Made by a program: the position numbers and the translations under genes. This document shows positions 8,938-18,101 of a stretch of 64,000 nt of DNA, piece by piece. Position 1 is the stretch's first letter. Every line of letters starts with the position of its first letter. This stretch comes from Bradyrhizobium sp. CCGE-LA001 (GTDB lineage Bacteria > Pseudomonadota > Alphaproteobacteria > Rhizobiales > Xanthobacteraceae). The stretch is from positions 3,961,501 through 4,025,500 of the forward strand of contig NZ_CP013949.1 of NCBI RefSeq assembly GCF_000296215.2, read 5' to 3'. The notes beneath the pieces are model-generated. The model saw nothing but the letters and a program-made list of their open reading frames with translations, was not told where the DNA came from and searched no databases.

Positions 8938-10476
8938 ATGGATAATCTCTCAGAGCTCCTGCACGGCTTCACCATCGCGGTCACCGTGCCGCATCTGGCC
9001 CTGATGGCGATCGGTGTGCTGCTCGGCATTCTCGTCGGCGTGCTGCCCGGGCTGGGCGCGCCGAACGGGGTGTCGCTGCTGCTGCCGCTGACCTTCGGCA
9101 TGCAGCCGGTGTCGGCGATCATCCTGCTCTCCAGCATGTATTGGGGCGCGTTGTTCGGCGGCTCCGTCACCTCGATCCTGTTCAACATTCCGGGCGAGCC
9201 GTCCTCGGTCGCGACCACCTTCGACGGCTATCCGATGGCGCGCGATGGCCGGCCGACCACGGCGCTCGCGACCGCCTTCGGCTCGGCAGCGATCGGCGCG
9301 CTGATCGGCGTCATCCTGATCACCTTCCTCGCGTCCTGGGTGGCACAGGTTGCGCTGGCCTTCGGGCCGGCCGAGTATTTTGCTGTCTATTTCCTCGCCT
9401 TTGCCAGCTTCGTCGGCATGGGCGGCTCGGCGCCGATCAAGACGGTCGTGGCGCTGGCCATCGGCTTTGCGATCGCGGCCATCGGCATCGACACGGTGTC
9501 CGGCAGCGTCCGCCTCACCATGGGAGTCGATGAGCTGGTGAAGGGCGTGAGCTTCGTCGTCGCCGTCATGGGCCTGTTCGGCATCGGCGAGCTGCTGGTT
9601 GCGGTCGAAGAGGAGTTTCACGCTCGCGCGGTCTCCTCGAAGATCGATTGGCGCGAGGTGTTCCGCGCGGTCGGTCAGCTGCCCCGGCATGGCGTGGCTC
9701 TGCTGCGCAGTGCCGCGATTGGATGTTGGATGGGGATCACGCCGGGAGGCCCGACCGCGGCTTCCTTCATGAGCTACGGCATCGCGCGTCGCTTCTCGCG
9801 CCGCGGCCGATATTTCGGCACCGGCGAGGTCGAAGGCATCGTCTCGCCGGAGACGGCCGACCATGCCGCCGGCACCAGCGCGCTGTTGCCGATGCTCTCG
9901 CTCGGCATTCCCGGATCGGCCACCGCAGCGGTCATGATGGGGGGGCTGATGATCTGGGGTCTCAATCCCGGACCGATGCTGTTCGTCGACCAAAAGGATT
10001 TCGTCTGGGGCCTGATCGCCTCGATGTATGTCGGCAACATCGTCGCCGTGGTGCTGGTGCTGCTCACCGTGCCGGTCTTCGCCGCCCTGATGCGGATACC
10101 CTTCGTTGTGATCGCCCCGCTGATCGTGATCATCTGCGTCGTCGGCGCCTATTCGGTGTCCAACTCCTATCTCGACGTGGTCATGATGCTCGGCTTCGGC
10201 GTCGTGGGCTATCTCTTCAAGAAGCTGTTCTATCCGCTGGCGCCGCTCGTCCTCGCGATCGTCATCGGCGACAAGGCCGAGGACGCGTTCCGGCAGTCGA
10301 TGCTGATCTCGAAGGGATCACTGGGGATCTTCTTTGCCAACAAGCTGGTGTCCTGCCTGATCGTGGCCGGCATCGCGCTGTTGCTGCTTCCGCTCGTGCT
10401 GCAGCTCGCGCGGCTCTGGCGCAAGCCTGCATCCCCGGCCGCCGACGCGACAGCCCAGGAAAAGGTGATCATATGA
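8938..10476 (+). CDS. TctA-type large membrane subunit of tripartite tricarboxylate transporter
   Basis: A 512-aa permease with about 12 transmembrane segments. The two conserved family repeats are GVLVGVLPGLGAPNGVSLLLP (near residue 30) and MGITPGGPTAASFMSYGIARR near 264, with LGIPGSATAAVMMGGLMIWG near 320. It couples solute delivered by TctC to an ion gradient. The stop overlaps the start of the PdxA-family gene (ATGA), so the two are translationally coupled. Confidence 0.95.
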   Translation: MDNLSELLHGFTIAVTVPHLALMAIGVLLGILVGVLPGLGAPNGVSLLLPLTFGMQPVSAIILLSSMYWGALFGGSVTSILFNIPGEPSSVATTFDGYPMARDGRPTTALATAFGSAAIGALIGVILITFLASWVAQVALAFGPAEYFAVYFLAFASFVGMGGSAPIKTVVALAIGFAIAAIGIDTVSGSVRLTMGVDELVKGVSFVVAVMGLFGIGELLVAVEEEFHARAVSSKIDWREVFRAVGQLPRHGVALLRSAAIGCWMGITPGGPTAASFMSYGIARRFSRRGRYFGTGEVEGIVSPETADHAAGTSALLPMLSLGIPGSATAAVMMGGLMIWGLNPGPMLFVDQKDFVWGLIASMYVGNIVAVVLVLLTVPVFAALMRIPFVVIAPLIVIICVVGAYSVSNSYLDVVMMLGFGVVGYLFKKLFYPLAPLVLAIVIGDKAEDAFRQSMLISKGSLGIFFANKLVSCLIVAGIALLLLPLVLQLARLWRKPASPAADATAQEKVII

Positions 10477-11477
10477 CCGCAAAGCCGCTCATTGCATTGG
10501 CAGTGGGAGATCCCGCCGGCATCAGTCCGGAGCTGACGGCGAAGCTCGCGGTCCAGGACGACATCCGCGCGAATTGCCGGCTGGTCGTCATTGGTGACCG
10601 CCGCATCTTCGACGAGGGCGCGCGCGTCGCCGGCGTCAAGCCGGACTTGACGATGGTGGAGCAGGGGACCGACCTCCGCGCAGGGCAGGGCGATGCGCTG
10701 TTCCTCGATCTCGGTCATCTTGATCTGAAAGAAGTCGAGCCGAAGACCGCGACGCTCGCCGGCGGCAAGTTCGCGCTCGCGAACTACCGGCGCGCGCTCG
10801 AACTCGGCCGCGACGGGCACGTCGATGCCGTCTGCTTCACGCCGTTCAACAAGCAGGCGATGCGGCTCGCCCGCGCCGAATATGACGACGAGATCGCCTT
10901 TTCGGCCGAGGTGGTCGGTCTGAAGACTGCGGCGAGCGAGTTCAACGTGCTGGACCGGCTCTGGAATGCACGGGTGACCTCGCACATCCCGCTTAGGGAC
11001 GTTGCAGCCAGGTTATCCAGCGAACGCATCCACCGTGCGCTCCAGCTGACCGATGCCTGCATGCGAAATGCCGGTTTCGCGCGCCCTCGCATCGCGGTCG
11101 CGGGGCTCAATCCCCACGCCGGCGACGGCGGCAATTTCGGCCGCGAGGAAATCGACATCATCGCGCCGGTGGTCGCGACCGGCCAGCACGAGGGCATCGC
11201 CGCAGAAGGACCATTCCCCGCCGACACCGTGTTCCTGCGTGCCAAGGCCGGCGCCTTCGATGCGGTGCTGACGATGTATCACGACCAGGGCCAGATCGCG
11301 ATGAAGCTGATGGGCTTCGATCGCGGCGTGACCTTGCTCGGCGGCTTTCCATTCCCGATCTGCACGCCCGCGCACGGCACGGCCTACGACATCGCGGGGC
11401 AGGGCATTGCATCGATCGGCGCCAGCCGCGCCGCGCTGCTGCTGGCCGCGGAGATGGCCGCGCGCCAGGCCGCCTGA
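10473..11477 (+). CDS. PdxA-family dehydrogenase (PdxA2/TphB-like)
   Basis: A 334-aa NAD-dependent dehydrogenase of the PdxA fold. The ATG at 10473 overlaps the tctA stop, and the start MTAKPLIALAVGDPAGISPE fits the family. Metal and substrate residues are visible in GLNPHAGDGGNFGREE (near residue 210) and MYHDQGQIAMKLMGF near 268. Biosynthetic PdxA makes a pyridoxine precursor. Here the operon context (CoA-transferase, hydratase, Tct transporter) suggests a catabolic paralogue acting on a 4-phosphoerythronate-like or dihydrodiol-type acid. That role is inference. Confidence 0.88.
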   Translation: MTAKPLIALAVGDPAGISPELTAKLAVQDDIRANCRLVVIGDRRIFDEGARVAGVKPDLTMVEQGTDLRAGQGDALFLDLGHLDLKEVEPKTATLAGGKFALANYRRALELGRDGHVDAVCFTPFNKQAMRLARAEYDDEIAFSAEVVGLKTAASEFNVLDRLWNARVTSHIPLRDVAARLSSERIHRALQLTDACMRNAGFARPRIAVAGLNPHAGDGGNFGREEIDIIAPVVATGQHEGIAAEGPFPADTVFLRAKAGAFDAVLTMYHDQGQIAMKLMGFDRGVTLLGGFPFPICTPAHGTAYDIAGQGIASIGASRAALLLAAEMAARQAA

Positions 11478-11494
11478 CGGCAGGCCATCCGGCG

Positions 11495-11911
11495 CTACTT
11501 CGCGATTGGCGTCGTCAGCTCCTTGTCGGCCGTATCCACCACGAACACGGCGAGCAGCTTCGCAGGTTCGGTATCGCTGGCATTGGCGCTGACGGCGTGG
11601 CGATCGCCGGGCCTTTCGGCGAAATTCTCTCCCTTACGGAAGACCTTTGCCGGACCGTCATTGACCTGGCTGCGGATCGCCCCTTCCAGGACGGTGGCAT
11701 AGATGAAGGCGGACGGCGCGTGAATGTGGGCCGGCGAGGAGCCTCCTGGGCCGTACTCGACCAGAACACCCTTCATGCTCTTGCCGGGGACATTCGGCAG
11801 CGCCTGGTCGAACACGACGGTCACCTTGGCTGATGCTGCTGTTGGTTCGTCGGCCCGTGCCGTCGCGAAGAATGACGCATAGATTGCCGTGGCGATGAAG
11901 ATTGTGCGCAT
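11495..11911 (-). CDS. Secreted cupin-domain protein
   Basis: A 138-aa protein with an N-terminal signal peptide (cleavage near ARA-DEP, residue 20) and one cupin barrel. Motif 1 contains PAHIHAPSAFIYATVLEGAI and motif 2 GDRHAVSAN, which supply the metal-binding histidines. aggaaaggaa lies upstream of the ATG. It is clearly paralogous to the cupin at 21162 (shared ALPNVPGK and SANAS...TEPA...AVFV). The substrate is unknown. Confidence 0.85.
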   Translation of the reverse strand: MRTIFIATAIYASFFATARADEPTAASAKVTVVFDQALPNVPGKSMKGVLVEYGPGGSSPAHIHAPSAFIYATVLEGAIRSQVNDGPAKVFRKGENFAERPGDRHAVSANASDTEPAKLLAVFVVDTADKELTTPIAK

Positions 11912-11954
11912 GAGGATTCCTTTCCTGCGAATCTGAATACCGAGGCGGAAATCG

Positions 11955-12698
11955 TCAGGCCGTCGCGAGCCATTCTGCGAGCGGCGTTGTCCCGAGCCGC
12001 GCCTCGCCGAGCGGGTTCAGCGACGTGTCGTCAATTGGAGCGCCGTAATAGGGTGTCTGCGGGTCTCCGATCACAGGCCGTGCGTCGCCGGACGCCTTCA
12101 GGCGCCGCGCGATGAATTCGTTGAAGGGAGCCTTCTCGGGGCCGGCGATGTCGATCGTGCCGTTGATCGGCTGCCCCGTTGCGACCTCCGCCAGGCGCTC
12201 GACGACGTCGTCCGCCGCGATCGGCTGAAACAATGCGGAGGGAACGACAATCTTGCCCTCGCGCGCTCCGGTCTCGGCGATGGCGCCGAGGAATTCGAAG
12301 AACTGAGTGGCGCGCACGATCGAATAGGGGATCGAGGCGGACTTGATGACGGCCTCTTGGGCGAGTTTGGCACGGAAATAGCCGTTGTCTGGCGACCGGT
12401 CGGTGCCGACGATCGAGAGCGCCACATGATGCTTCACGGCCGCCGCCGCCTCTGCTGCGACGAGATTTTTGCTCGAACGCTGGAAGAAATCGAGCACTGC
12501 GGCCGGCTCCCAGGACGGCGCATTGGCGACGTCGATGATCACGTCCGCACCGGCCAGCACGGCAGCGAGACCTTCGCCGGTCACGGCGTTCACGCCCGAT
12601 TTCGGCGAGGCCGCCACCGCCTCGTGGCCCTGCTGCTTGAGCTTCGTCACGAGCTTGGATCCGATCAACCCGGTTCCACCAATCACGACGATCTTCAT
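11955..12698 (-). CDS. NmrA/SDR-type NAD(P)-binding oxidoreductase
   Basis: A 247-aa atypical short-chain dehydrogenase. The start at 12698 is chosen because AGGAG sits at 12704-12709 and the Rossmann signature VIGGTGLIGSKLV begins at residue 4. The longer frame to 12758 has no site. The central VGTDRSPDNGYFRAKLAQE matches NmrA-like proteins that read redox cofactors or reduce small carbonyls. It is adjacent to the cupin gene on the same strand, so possibly co-transcribed. Confidence 0.87.
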   Translation of the reverse strand: MKIVVIGGTGLIGSKLVTKLKQQGHEAVAASPKSGVNAVTGEGLAAVLAGADVIIDVANAPSWEPAAVLDFFQRSSKNLVAAEAAAAVKHHVALSIVGTDRSPDNGYFRAKLAQEAVIKSASIPYSIVRATQFFEFLGAIAETGAREGKIVVPSALFQPIAADDVVERLAEVATGQPINGTIDIAGPEKAPFNEFIARRLKASGDARPVIGDPQTPYYGAPIDDTSLNPLGEARLGTTPLAEWLATA

Positions 12699-13062
12699 GA
12701 CACGTCTCCTACTGTGTCTGGGGCGCGAGATGATCAAAGGCGGCGCGAACTCGCGCACTCACGTCAATGAACATGATGCAAAGCGACTCTATCCGTCGCA
12801 TGGGGCAGGCTCTTGCCTGGAATGGGCGCAGCTTGTCGGAAAATGCTCAAGAAGCCGGGGGACGATATCACAAGGTCGCCAAGGGATCATTCCCTCTTGC
12901 GTTACAGATCGCCAGTGTGTTTTGCCCGACGCGTCAAGGGTTGTTTCGGGTCAAGCAGCCCTTCAAAAATAACCAATCAAACCAACCGCTTGGCTACTGT
13001 GCATGGGGTTGTTTTCGCGACTTGATGAGGCGGGGGCTGTTTGCCCGATCTTGCGGGGCGCC
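12699..13062. other. Intergenic region with no convincing gene
   Basis: Open frames here have no ribosome-binding site and no recognisable product. The right half (about 12916-13020) carries one copy of a dispersed repeat whose second copy is at 44073-44176 on the opposite strand. Confidence 0.7.
12916..13020 (+). repeat. Dispersed composite repeat, copy 1
   Basis: The left block tgttttgcccgacgcgtcaag (12919-12939) and a 31-base right block beginning cttggctactgtgcatgggg (12990-13020) flank an unrelated spacer of about 50 bases. The same two blocks in the same order and spacing occur on the minus strand at 44073-44176. Copy 1 lies just after the convergent end of the chemoreceptor gene. Confidence 0.8.
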
Positions 13063-14139
13063 TCACGCCCCGCAGACGATCACGCCGTACCAGCCGAGCC
13101 CGCGATAGGTCTCATAGCCGGGGGTGGCATGGAAGGCGACCAACGTGCCGGTACGATCGGGGTAGAAGCCGGAGCGCTGGCCGTTCAGCGAGATCGAGAT
13201 GCGCTCGCTGAGAATGCCCTGGCCGTCGGACGCCGCAATGACGCGAAAATTCGAATCGACCAGCAGGACACGAGCCTTGTCGTTGTCGCCGACGCGCACG
13301 CCTTGCACGATGGCGCGGGCCTGCGGCTCCCAATCGAAATGGATGGCGAGCACGCCGATCGGCGCGCCGTTAGCCTGGCCGCCGGCGCGGACGCTGGCGC
13401 AATAGGTCGCGACCTGCGCATTGCCGAGCAGGGGCTGGTTCTCGACGTCGCCGGCGACATAATCGTCGCCGGAGCGCAAGGAATGAGCCTCGCGAAACCA
13501 TTTGGTGTGGGCGACGTTCTGGCCGACGACGCGGAAGCGGTCGGCGCGGCCATTGGCGATGACGTTGCCGTCGAGGTCGCAGAGCCAGAGGTCGAGATAG
13601 ACGGTGTAGGCCCCGAGGATCACGCCGAGACGCTGCGAGGCGTGGTTGACGGCCGCAGCGCCCGGAGAGGCCGCGCAATCGACCACGGCGGAATCGGTCG
13701 CCCACCAGCGCACGTCGCAGGTTCGCTCATAGAGGTTGCGGTCGATCAACTCGATGGCGTTGAGCGACAGATCGACCATGCGCTCGCCGCGCGAGCGTTG
13801 GCTCATGCGATCGATCGAGGCAACGAGATCGCCGGTGCGCTTCGTCAGCTGGGTCTCGAGCTCGCGGGCGATGGTCTCGACCTGCTGGCCGACGCCGCGG
13901 ACCTCCTGCGCCACCACCGCGAAGCCCGCGCCCTGCGCGCCGGCGCGCGAGCTCTCGATCAGCGCGTTCAGCGCCAGCATCTTCATCTGGTTGGTGATCT
14001 GCTGGATCGCCTTGGTCTTGTCGACCGCGATCTGGTTGACCTCTGCCGTGAGGCGGTTGATCAGCGCGGAGATGTCGGAATCGTCATCGGCGGGTTCGGT
14101 GGCAATCGGCTTGGCTTTCAGACCCAGCGCAGCAGACAT
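13063..14139 (-). CDS. Soluble methyl-accepting chemotaxis protein with signalling domain first
   Basis: A 358-aa protein without transmembrane segments. An MCP signalling helix pair lies at the N terminus (about residues 30-100; MLALNALIESSRAGAQGAGFAVVAQEVR is the conserved hairpin tip, residues ~57-84). A C-terminal Cache-like sensor follows (about 140-350; LWLCDLDGNVIANGRADRF, GVLAIHFDWEP). The order is reversed relative to classical receptors. The start at 14139 follows aagggaaa; a longer frame reaches 14175. It probably senses a cytosolic ligand or redox state and signals through CheA/CheW. Confidence 0.85.
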   Translation of the reverse strand: MSAALGLKAKPIATEPADDDSDISALINRLTAEVNQIAVDKTKAIQQITNQMKMLALNALIESSRAGAQGAGFAVVAQEVRGVGQQVETIARELETQLTKRTGDLVASIDRMSQRSRGERMVDLSLNAIELIDRNLYERTCDVRWWATDSAVVDCAASPGAAAVNHASQRLGVILGAYTVYLDLWLCDLDGNVIANGRADRFRVVGQNVAHTKWFREAHSLRSGDDYVAGDVENQPLLGNAQVATYCASVRAGGQANGAPIGVLAIHFDWEPQARAIVQGVRVGDNDKARVLLVDSNFRVIAASDGQGILSERISISLNGQRSGFYPDRTGTLVAFHATPGYETYRGLGWYGVIVCGA

Positions 14140-14410
14140 CGGGGATTTCCCTTGGCAATGAGGTCTGATCTGCAACGAACCCGGAACAACAAATTACAGA
14201 TCGAATACGAGACGTTTTCGAAGATTCCGCCTAACGCCCGCTTAATTTGCTGTTCGGCCGAATGCCCAAATGATAGTCACTCCGCGCAGCAAAGCGGCAA
14301 TCCACCGCTTTATGCCGCGCGGACATTGCTTATCTCGGGGGATTCCGGGTCAATCACTCGGACGGCCGACCGCCGTCACCTTTCCGGGTTCCTCGAGCCA
14401 TTCGCCTTTC

Positions 14411-16252
14411 ATGACGCCCTCCGCCACCGCATTGCCTGTCGAAGCGCCCCAGGCGTTCCTGGGGGTGGCACGCTCGCTCACCGACAAGCTGTGGCGTGAC
14501 CGGCTGGACGGGCGCGGAGCGGCCAAGGCGCTCGCCATCGTGCAGCGGCACCAATTGCCGGAACTGCTGGCGCGGGTGCTTGCGGGCCGCGGCGTCGATA
14601 TCGACACCGTGCCGGACTTTCTCGATCCGACCATCCGGAAGCTGCTGCCGGATCCGTTCACGGTGACGGAGATGGAGGCCGCTGCCCGGCGAATCGCGGA
14701 TGCCGCCAGCAAGGGCGAGAAGGTTGCGATCTTCGGCGATTACGACGTCGACGGCGCGACGTCGGCGGCGCTGCTCGCCTGGCATCTGCGCCATTGCGGC
14801 CTCGATCCGCTGATCCACATCCCGGACCGGATCTTCGAGGGTTACGGCCCCAACACCGAGGCTGTGCGCGCGCTGGCGGCGAAGGGCGCCACGCTGCTGA
14901 TCACCGTCGATTGCGGCACCACCAGCATCGAGCCGCTGGCCGAGTCCAAGCGGCTCGGCATGTCCGTGGTCGTGATCGACCACCACCAATGCGGCCTCGA
15001 TCTCCCCGAGGTCGATGCGCTGGTCAATCCGAACCGCTCCGACGATCTCTCCGGCCTCGGCCATCTCGCCGCCGTCGGCCTCGTGCTGGTGACGCTGGTT
15101 GCCGTCAACCGCGAGCTGCGCCAGCGCGGCTTCTGGAGCAGCGAGATGCCCGAGCCGGATCTGCTCGGCATGCTGCACCACGTCGCGCTCGGCACCGTCG
15201 CCGATGTCGCCCCGTTGATCGGTCTCAACCGCGCCTTCGTCGCCAAGGGCCTGATCGCGATGCGGCGGCGAGACCATGTCGGCCATACCGCGCTGATGGA
15301 CGTGGCGCGGCTCAACGGCCCGCCGGAGGCTTGGCATCTCGGCTTCATGCTGGGGCCGCGCGTTAATGCTGGCGGCCGTATCGGCCGCGCCGATCTCGGC
15401 GTGCGGCTGCTGCTCGAGGGCGACAGCGTCGAGGCGGCGCGGATCGCCGCCGAGCTCGACCGCCTCAACAGCGAGCGCCGCGTCATCGAGCAGGCGGCGG
15501 AAGCCCAGGCCGAAGCCGAGGCGCTTGCCTCGATCGGGCTCGAGGACAAGCTCGGCGTCATCGTCACGGCCTCCGAGGGCTGGCATCCCGGCGTGGTCGG
15601 CCTCGTCGCCTCCCGCCTAAAGGAGAAGTTTTCGCGGCCGGCTTTTGCCATCGCGCTGGAGCCTGGCGGCATCGGCACCGGATCGGGCCGCTCGATTGCC
15701 GGCGTCGATCTCGGCAAGGCGGTGCGGCAGGCGGTCGCCGACGGCATCCTGCTCAAAGGCGGCGGCCACGCGATGGCCGCGGGCGTGACATTGCGGAAAG
15801 AGAAGCTCGCTGAATTCCGCGCCTATATGGAGCAGGCACTGGCACGCGACGTCGCGGAAGCCCGCCACGTCAACGAGCTCTATGTCGATGGCGCGGTTTC
15901 TGCGCGCGCCGTGACGCCGGAGCTTGCGACCACCCTTAACCGCGCCGGTCCGTTCGGCAGCGGCAATCCCGAGCCGGTGCTGGCCTTGCCGGCGCATCAG
16001 CTCGTCTATGCTGACGAGGTCGGGCAGGCGCATCTGCGCCTGCGCTTCAAGTCGGGCGATGGCGCCATCGTCAACGGCATTGCCTTCCGCTCCGTCGGCC
16101 AGAAGCTCGGCAATGCGCTGCTGGCCAATCGCGGTCAGCAATTGCATGTCGCGGGATCGTTGTCGGTCGATCGCTACCAGGGCGTCGAGCGTGTACAATT
16201 TCGTGTCGTCGACATCGCGCTACCGGACCAGGGGCCATCCGTGATTAGATAA
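14411..16252 (+). CDS. recJ: Single-stranded-DNA-specific exonuclease RecJ
   Basis: A 5'-3' single-strand exonuclease in RecF-pathway recombination and mismatch repair. It is 613 aa from the ATG at 14411 (MTPSATALP), the usual length; a longer frame reaches 14270 without support. Phosphoesterase motif I is FGDYDVDGATSAALL (near residue 110), the DHH motif is VIDHHQCG near 193, and the DHHA1 domain contains GGRIGRADLGVRLL and KGGGHAMAAGVTL. The C-terminal OB-fold part ends the protein. Confidence 0.96.
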   Translation: MTPSATALPVEAPQAFLGVARSLTDKLWRDRLDGRGAAKALAIVQRHQLPELLARVLAGRGVDIDTVPDFLDPTIRKLLPDPFTVTEMEAAARRIADAASKGEKVAIFGDYDVDGATSAALLAWHLRHCGLDPLIHIPDRIFEGYGPNTEAVRALAAKGATLLITVDCGTTSIEPLAESKRLGMSVVVIDHHQCGLDLPEVDALVNPNRSDDLSGLGHLAAVGLVLVTLVAVNRELRQRGFWSSEMPEPDLLGMLHHVALGTVADVAPLIGLNRAFVAKGLIAMRRRDHVGHTALMDVARLNGPPEAWHLGFMLGPRVNAGGRIGRADLGVRLLLEGDSVEAARIAAELDRLNSERRVIEQAAEAQAEAEALASIGLEDKLGVIVTASEGWHPGVVGLVASRLKEKFSRPAFAIALEPGGIGTGSGRSIAGVDLGKAVRQAVADGILLKGGGHAMAAGVTLRKEKLAEFRAYMEQALARDVAEARHVNELYVDGAVSARAVTPELATTLNRAGPFGSGNPEPVLALPAHQLVYADEVGQAHLRLRFKSGDGAIVNGIAFRSVGQKLGNALLANRGQQLHVAGSLSVDRYQGVERVQFRVVDIALPDQGPSVIR

Positions 16253-16290
16253 AGCGTGAGACCGCTCAAATAACAAAAAAGGGAGTGAAC

Positions 16291-17100
16291 ATGGCAGGGC
16301 AGGTTGAGGGCAAGGTCGCGCTGGTGACGGGCGGCGCTTCTGGCATTGGCGAGGCCATCGTCGAGCTGTTCGCGCGCGAGGGCGCGACCGTCATTGCCAC
16401 CGACATCGACGAGCTGCGCGGCCCAGAATTGGCCCAGCGCATTACCAAGGCCGGCGGCAAAGCGATCTTCCTGGAGCAGGACGTCACCAGCGAGGAGCGC
16501 TGGATCGAAATCGTCGCCGAGATCGCCAAGCGCTACGGCCGGCTCGACATCATGGTCTCCAACGCCGGCATTGGTATTGCCGTGCCCTCGATCGTCGACA
16601 TGACGCTCTCTGATTGGCGCAAGCAGAATGCGATCAACCTCGACGGCGTGTTCCTCTCGGTCAAGCATTGCCTGCCCCTGATGCGCAAGACCGGCGGCGG
16701 CTCGATCGTGATGATGTCCTCGCTGGCGGGCTTGCGCGGCGCCCCCGGGCTGTCGGCCTATTCGCTGACCAAGGGTGGCGTGCGGCTGTTCGCCAAATCG
16801 ATCGCGATGGAATGCGCGGCCGCCGGCGACGGCATCCGCGTCAACTCCGTGCATCCCGGCATCATCGACACGCCGATCTGGGGCAAGATCCCGACCGGCG
16901 CGACCGGTGCGGGCCAGAACGCCCCGATCGATCCCGAGGAGCGCGCCAAGATCGCCACGCCGCTCGGCCGCGCCGGTCAGGCTGCGGAGATCGCCTCCGG
17001 CGTGCTGTATCTGGCCTCCGATGCCTCGCGTTACGTCACCGGCAGCGAGCTCGTCATCGACGGCGGCATGAACGCCGGGGGCGTGCCGCGGCGCGCATGA
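16291..17100 (+). CDS. SDR family oxidoreductase
   Basis: A 269-aa classical short-chain dehydrogenase. It has cofactor motif VTGGASGIGEA (residues 12-22), NAG at about 90, and catalytic Ser in SSLAGLRG with YSLTK near 156. The start at 16291 has GGGAG five bases upstream; the GTG six bases earlier lies inside that site. The substrate is unknown. A class II aldolase gene follows in the same direction after about 100 bp. Confidence 0.93.
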   Translation: MAGQVEGKVALVTGGASGIGEAIVELFAREGATVIATDIDELRGPELAQRITKAGGKAIFLEQDVTSEERWIEIVAEIAKRYGRLDIMVSNAGIGIAVPSIVDMTLSDWRKQNAINLDGVFLSVKHCLPLMRKTGGGSIVMMSSLAGLRGAPGLSAYSLTKGGVRLFAKSIAMECAAAGDGIRVNSVHPGIIDTPIWGKIPTGATGAGQNAPIDPEERAKIATPLGRAGQAAEIASGVLYLASDASRYVTGSELVIDGGMNAGGVPRRA

Positions 17101-17196
17101 GCTGCGCAGGGCAGGGTGGCGGCCGCAGGGGCTGACGCGCCTGCGCCAGCCCTGTACAACACGGGCAGCTTCCTTCCGACAGAGGTGTCCTTCGCC

Positions 17197-17988
17197 ATGG
17201 CGCACAGCCTTCACGCGTCCTCGCCCGCGCCGCATCGTTCGAACCGGCCGGATCTCGCCACTGACGCGATCCGTACCGCGCGCGAGGATCTTGCCGCCTG
17301 CTTCCGCATGGCCGCGCGCAACGGCTTCGAGGAAGGCATCTGCAATCACTTCTCGGCCGTGGTGCCCGGGCATGACGATCTCTTCCTGGTCAACCCCTAC
17401 GGCTACGCCTTCCGCGAGCTGTCCGCCTCGAAGCTTCTGATCTGCGATTTCCACGGCAACGTGCTCGACGGCGAGGGCGTGCCCGAAGCGACCGCCTTCT
17501 ACATCCACGCCGAGATGCACAAGCGCCTGCCGCGCGCCAAGGTCGCCTTCCACACCCACATGCCCTACGCCACGGCGCTGTCGATGACGGAGGGCGAGCC
17601 GCTGATCTGGGCCGGCCAGACCGCGCTGAAATTCTATGGCCGCACCGCCGTCGACCGCGACTATAACGGCCTCGCACTCGACAACCGCGAAGGTGCGCGC
17701 ATTGCGTCCGCCGTCGGCGATGCCGACATCGTCTTCATGAAGCATCACGGCGTGATGGTGCTGGCCCCGACCATTGCGGAAGCCTGGGACGATCTCTATT
17801 ATCTTGAGCGCGCCGCCGAGGTGCAGGTGCTCGCGATGTCGACGGGGCGGAAAGTCCTGCCTGTCGATCCCGCTGTTGCGGCCGAAACCTACCGGCAGAT
17901 GCGCGAAGGCGATTCCGAATCCGCACGGCTGCATCTGGCCGCAATCCGCAGGCAGCTGGACGCCGAGGAGCCGCAGTACCGGCACTAG
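17197..17988 (+). CDS. Class II aldolase/adducin domain protein
   Basis: A 263-aa class II aldolase fold. Zinc-site histidines lie in FHTHMPYATALSM and KHHGVMVLAP. The NHFSAVVPG segment (near residue 48) belongs to the phosphate/substrate loop. The start at 17197 is preferred because gaggtg lies upstream, and the extra 27 residues of the longer frame are low-complexity. Members include fuculose-phosphate aldolase and decarboxylases; no substrate can be assigned. Confidence 0.88.
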   Translation: MAHSLHASSPAPHRSNRPDLATDAIRTAREDLAACFRMAARNGFEEGICNHFSAVVPGHDDLFLVNPYGYAFRELSASKLLICDFHGNVLDGEGVPEATAFYIHAEMHKRLPRAKVAFHTHMPYATALSMTEGEPLIWAGQTALKFYGRTAVDRDYNGLALDNREGARIASAVGDADIVFMKHHGVMVLAPTIAEAWDDLYYLERAAEVQVLAMSTGRKVLPVDPAVAAETYRQMREGDSESARLHLAAIRRQLDAEEPQYRH

Positions 17989-18004
17989 TCTTGCGACGGC
18001 CGTC

Positions 18005-18088
18005 GTAGCCCGGATGGAGCGCAGCGCAATCCGGGATTAGATCTGCGATTGACGCCCCCCGATTACCCTGCGCTCCATCCGGGTACGG
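18005..18088. repeat. Palindromic repeat, GGATGGAGCG type, copy 1
   Basis: cccggatggagcgcag (18009-18024) is the exact reverse complement of ctgcgctccatccggg (18068-18083). It lies between convergent genes. A second member of the family is at 44893-44978. Confidence 0.8.
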
Positions 18089-18101
18089 GCCAAAGTAAGC
18101 C

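Noticed and set aside
10473..11477. Assignment as the biosynthetic pdxA of the vitamin B6 pathway
   Set aside because: pdxA usually sits with ksgA/surA. Here it is coupled to a Tct transporter and CoA-transferase, which favours a catabolic paralogue.
12767..13108. 113-residue open frame
   Set aside because: No ribosome-binding site. It runs across the dispersed repeat and into the antisense of the chemoreceptor gene.
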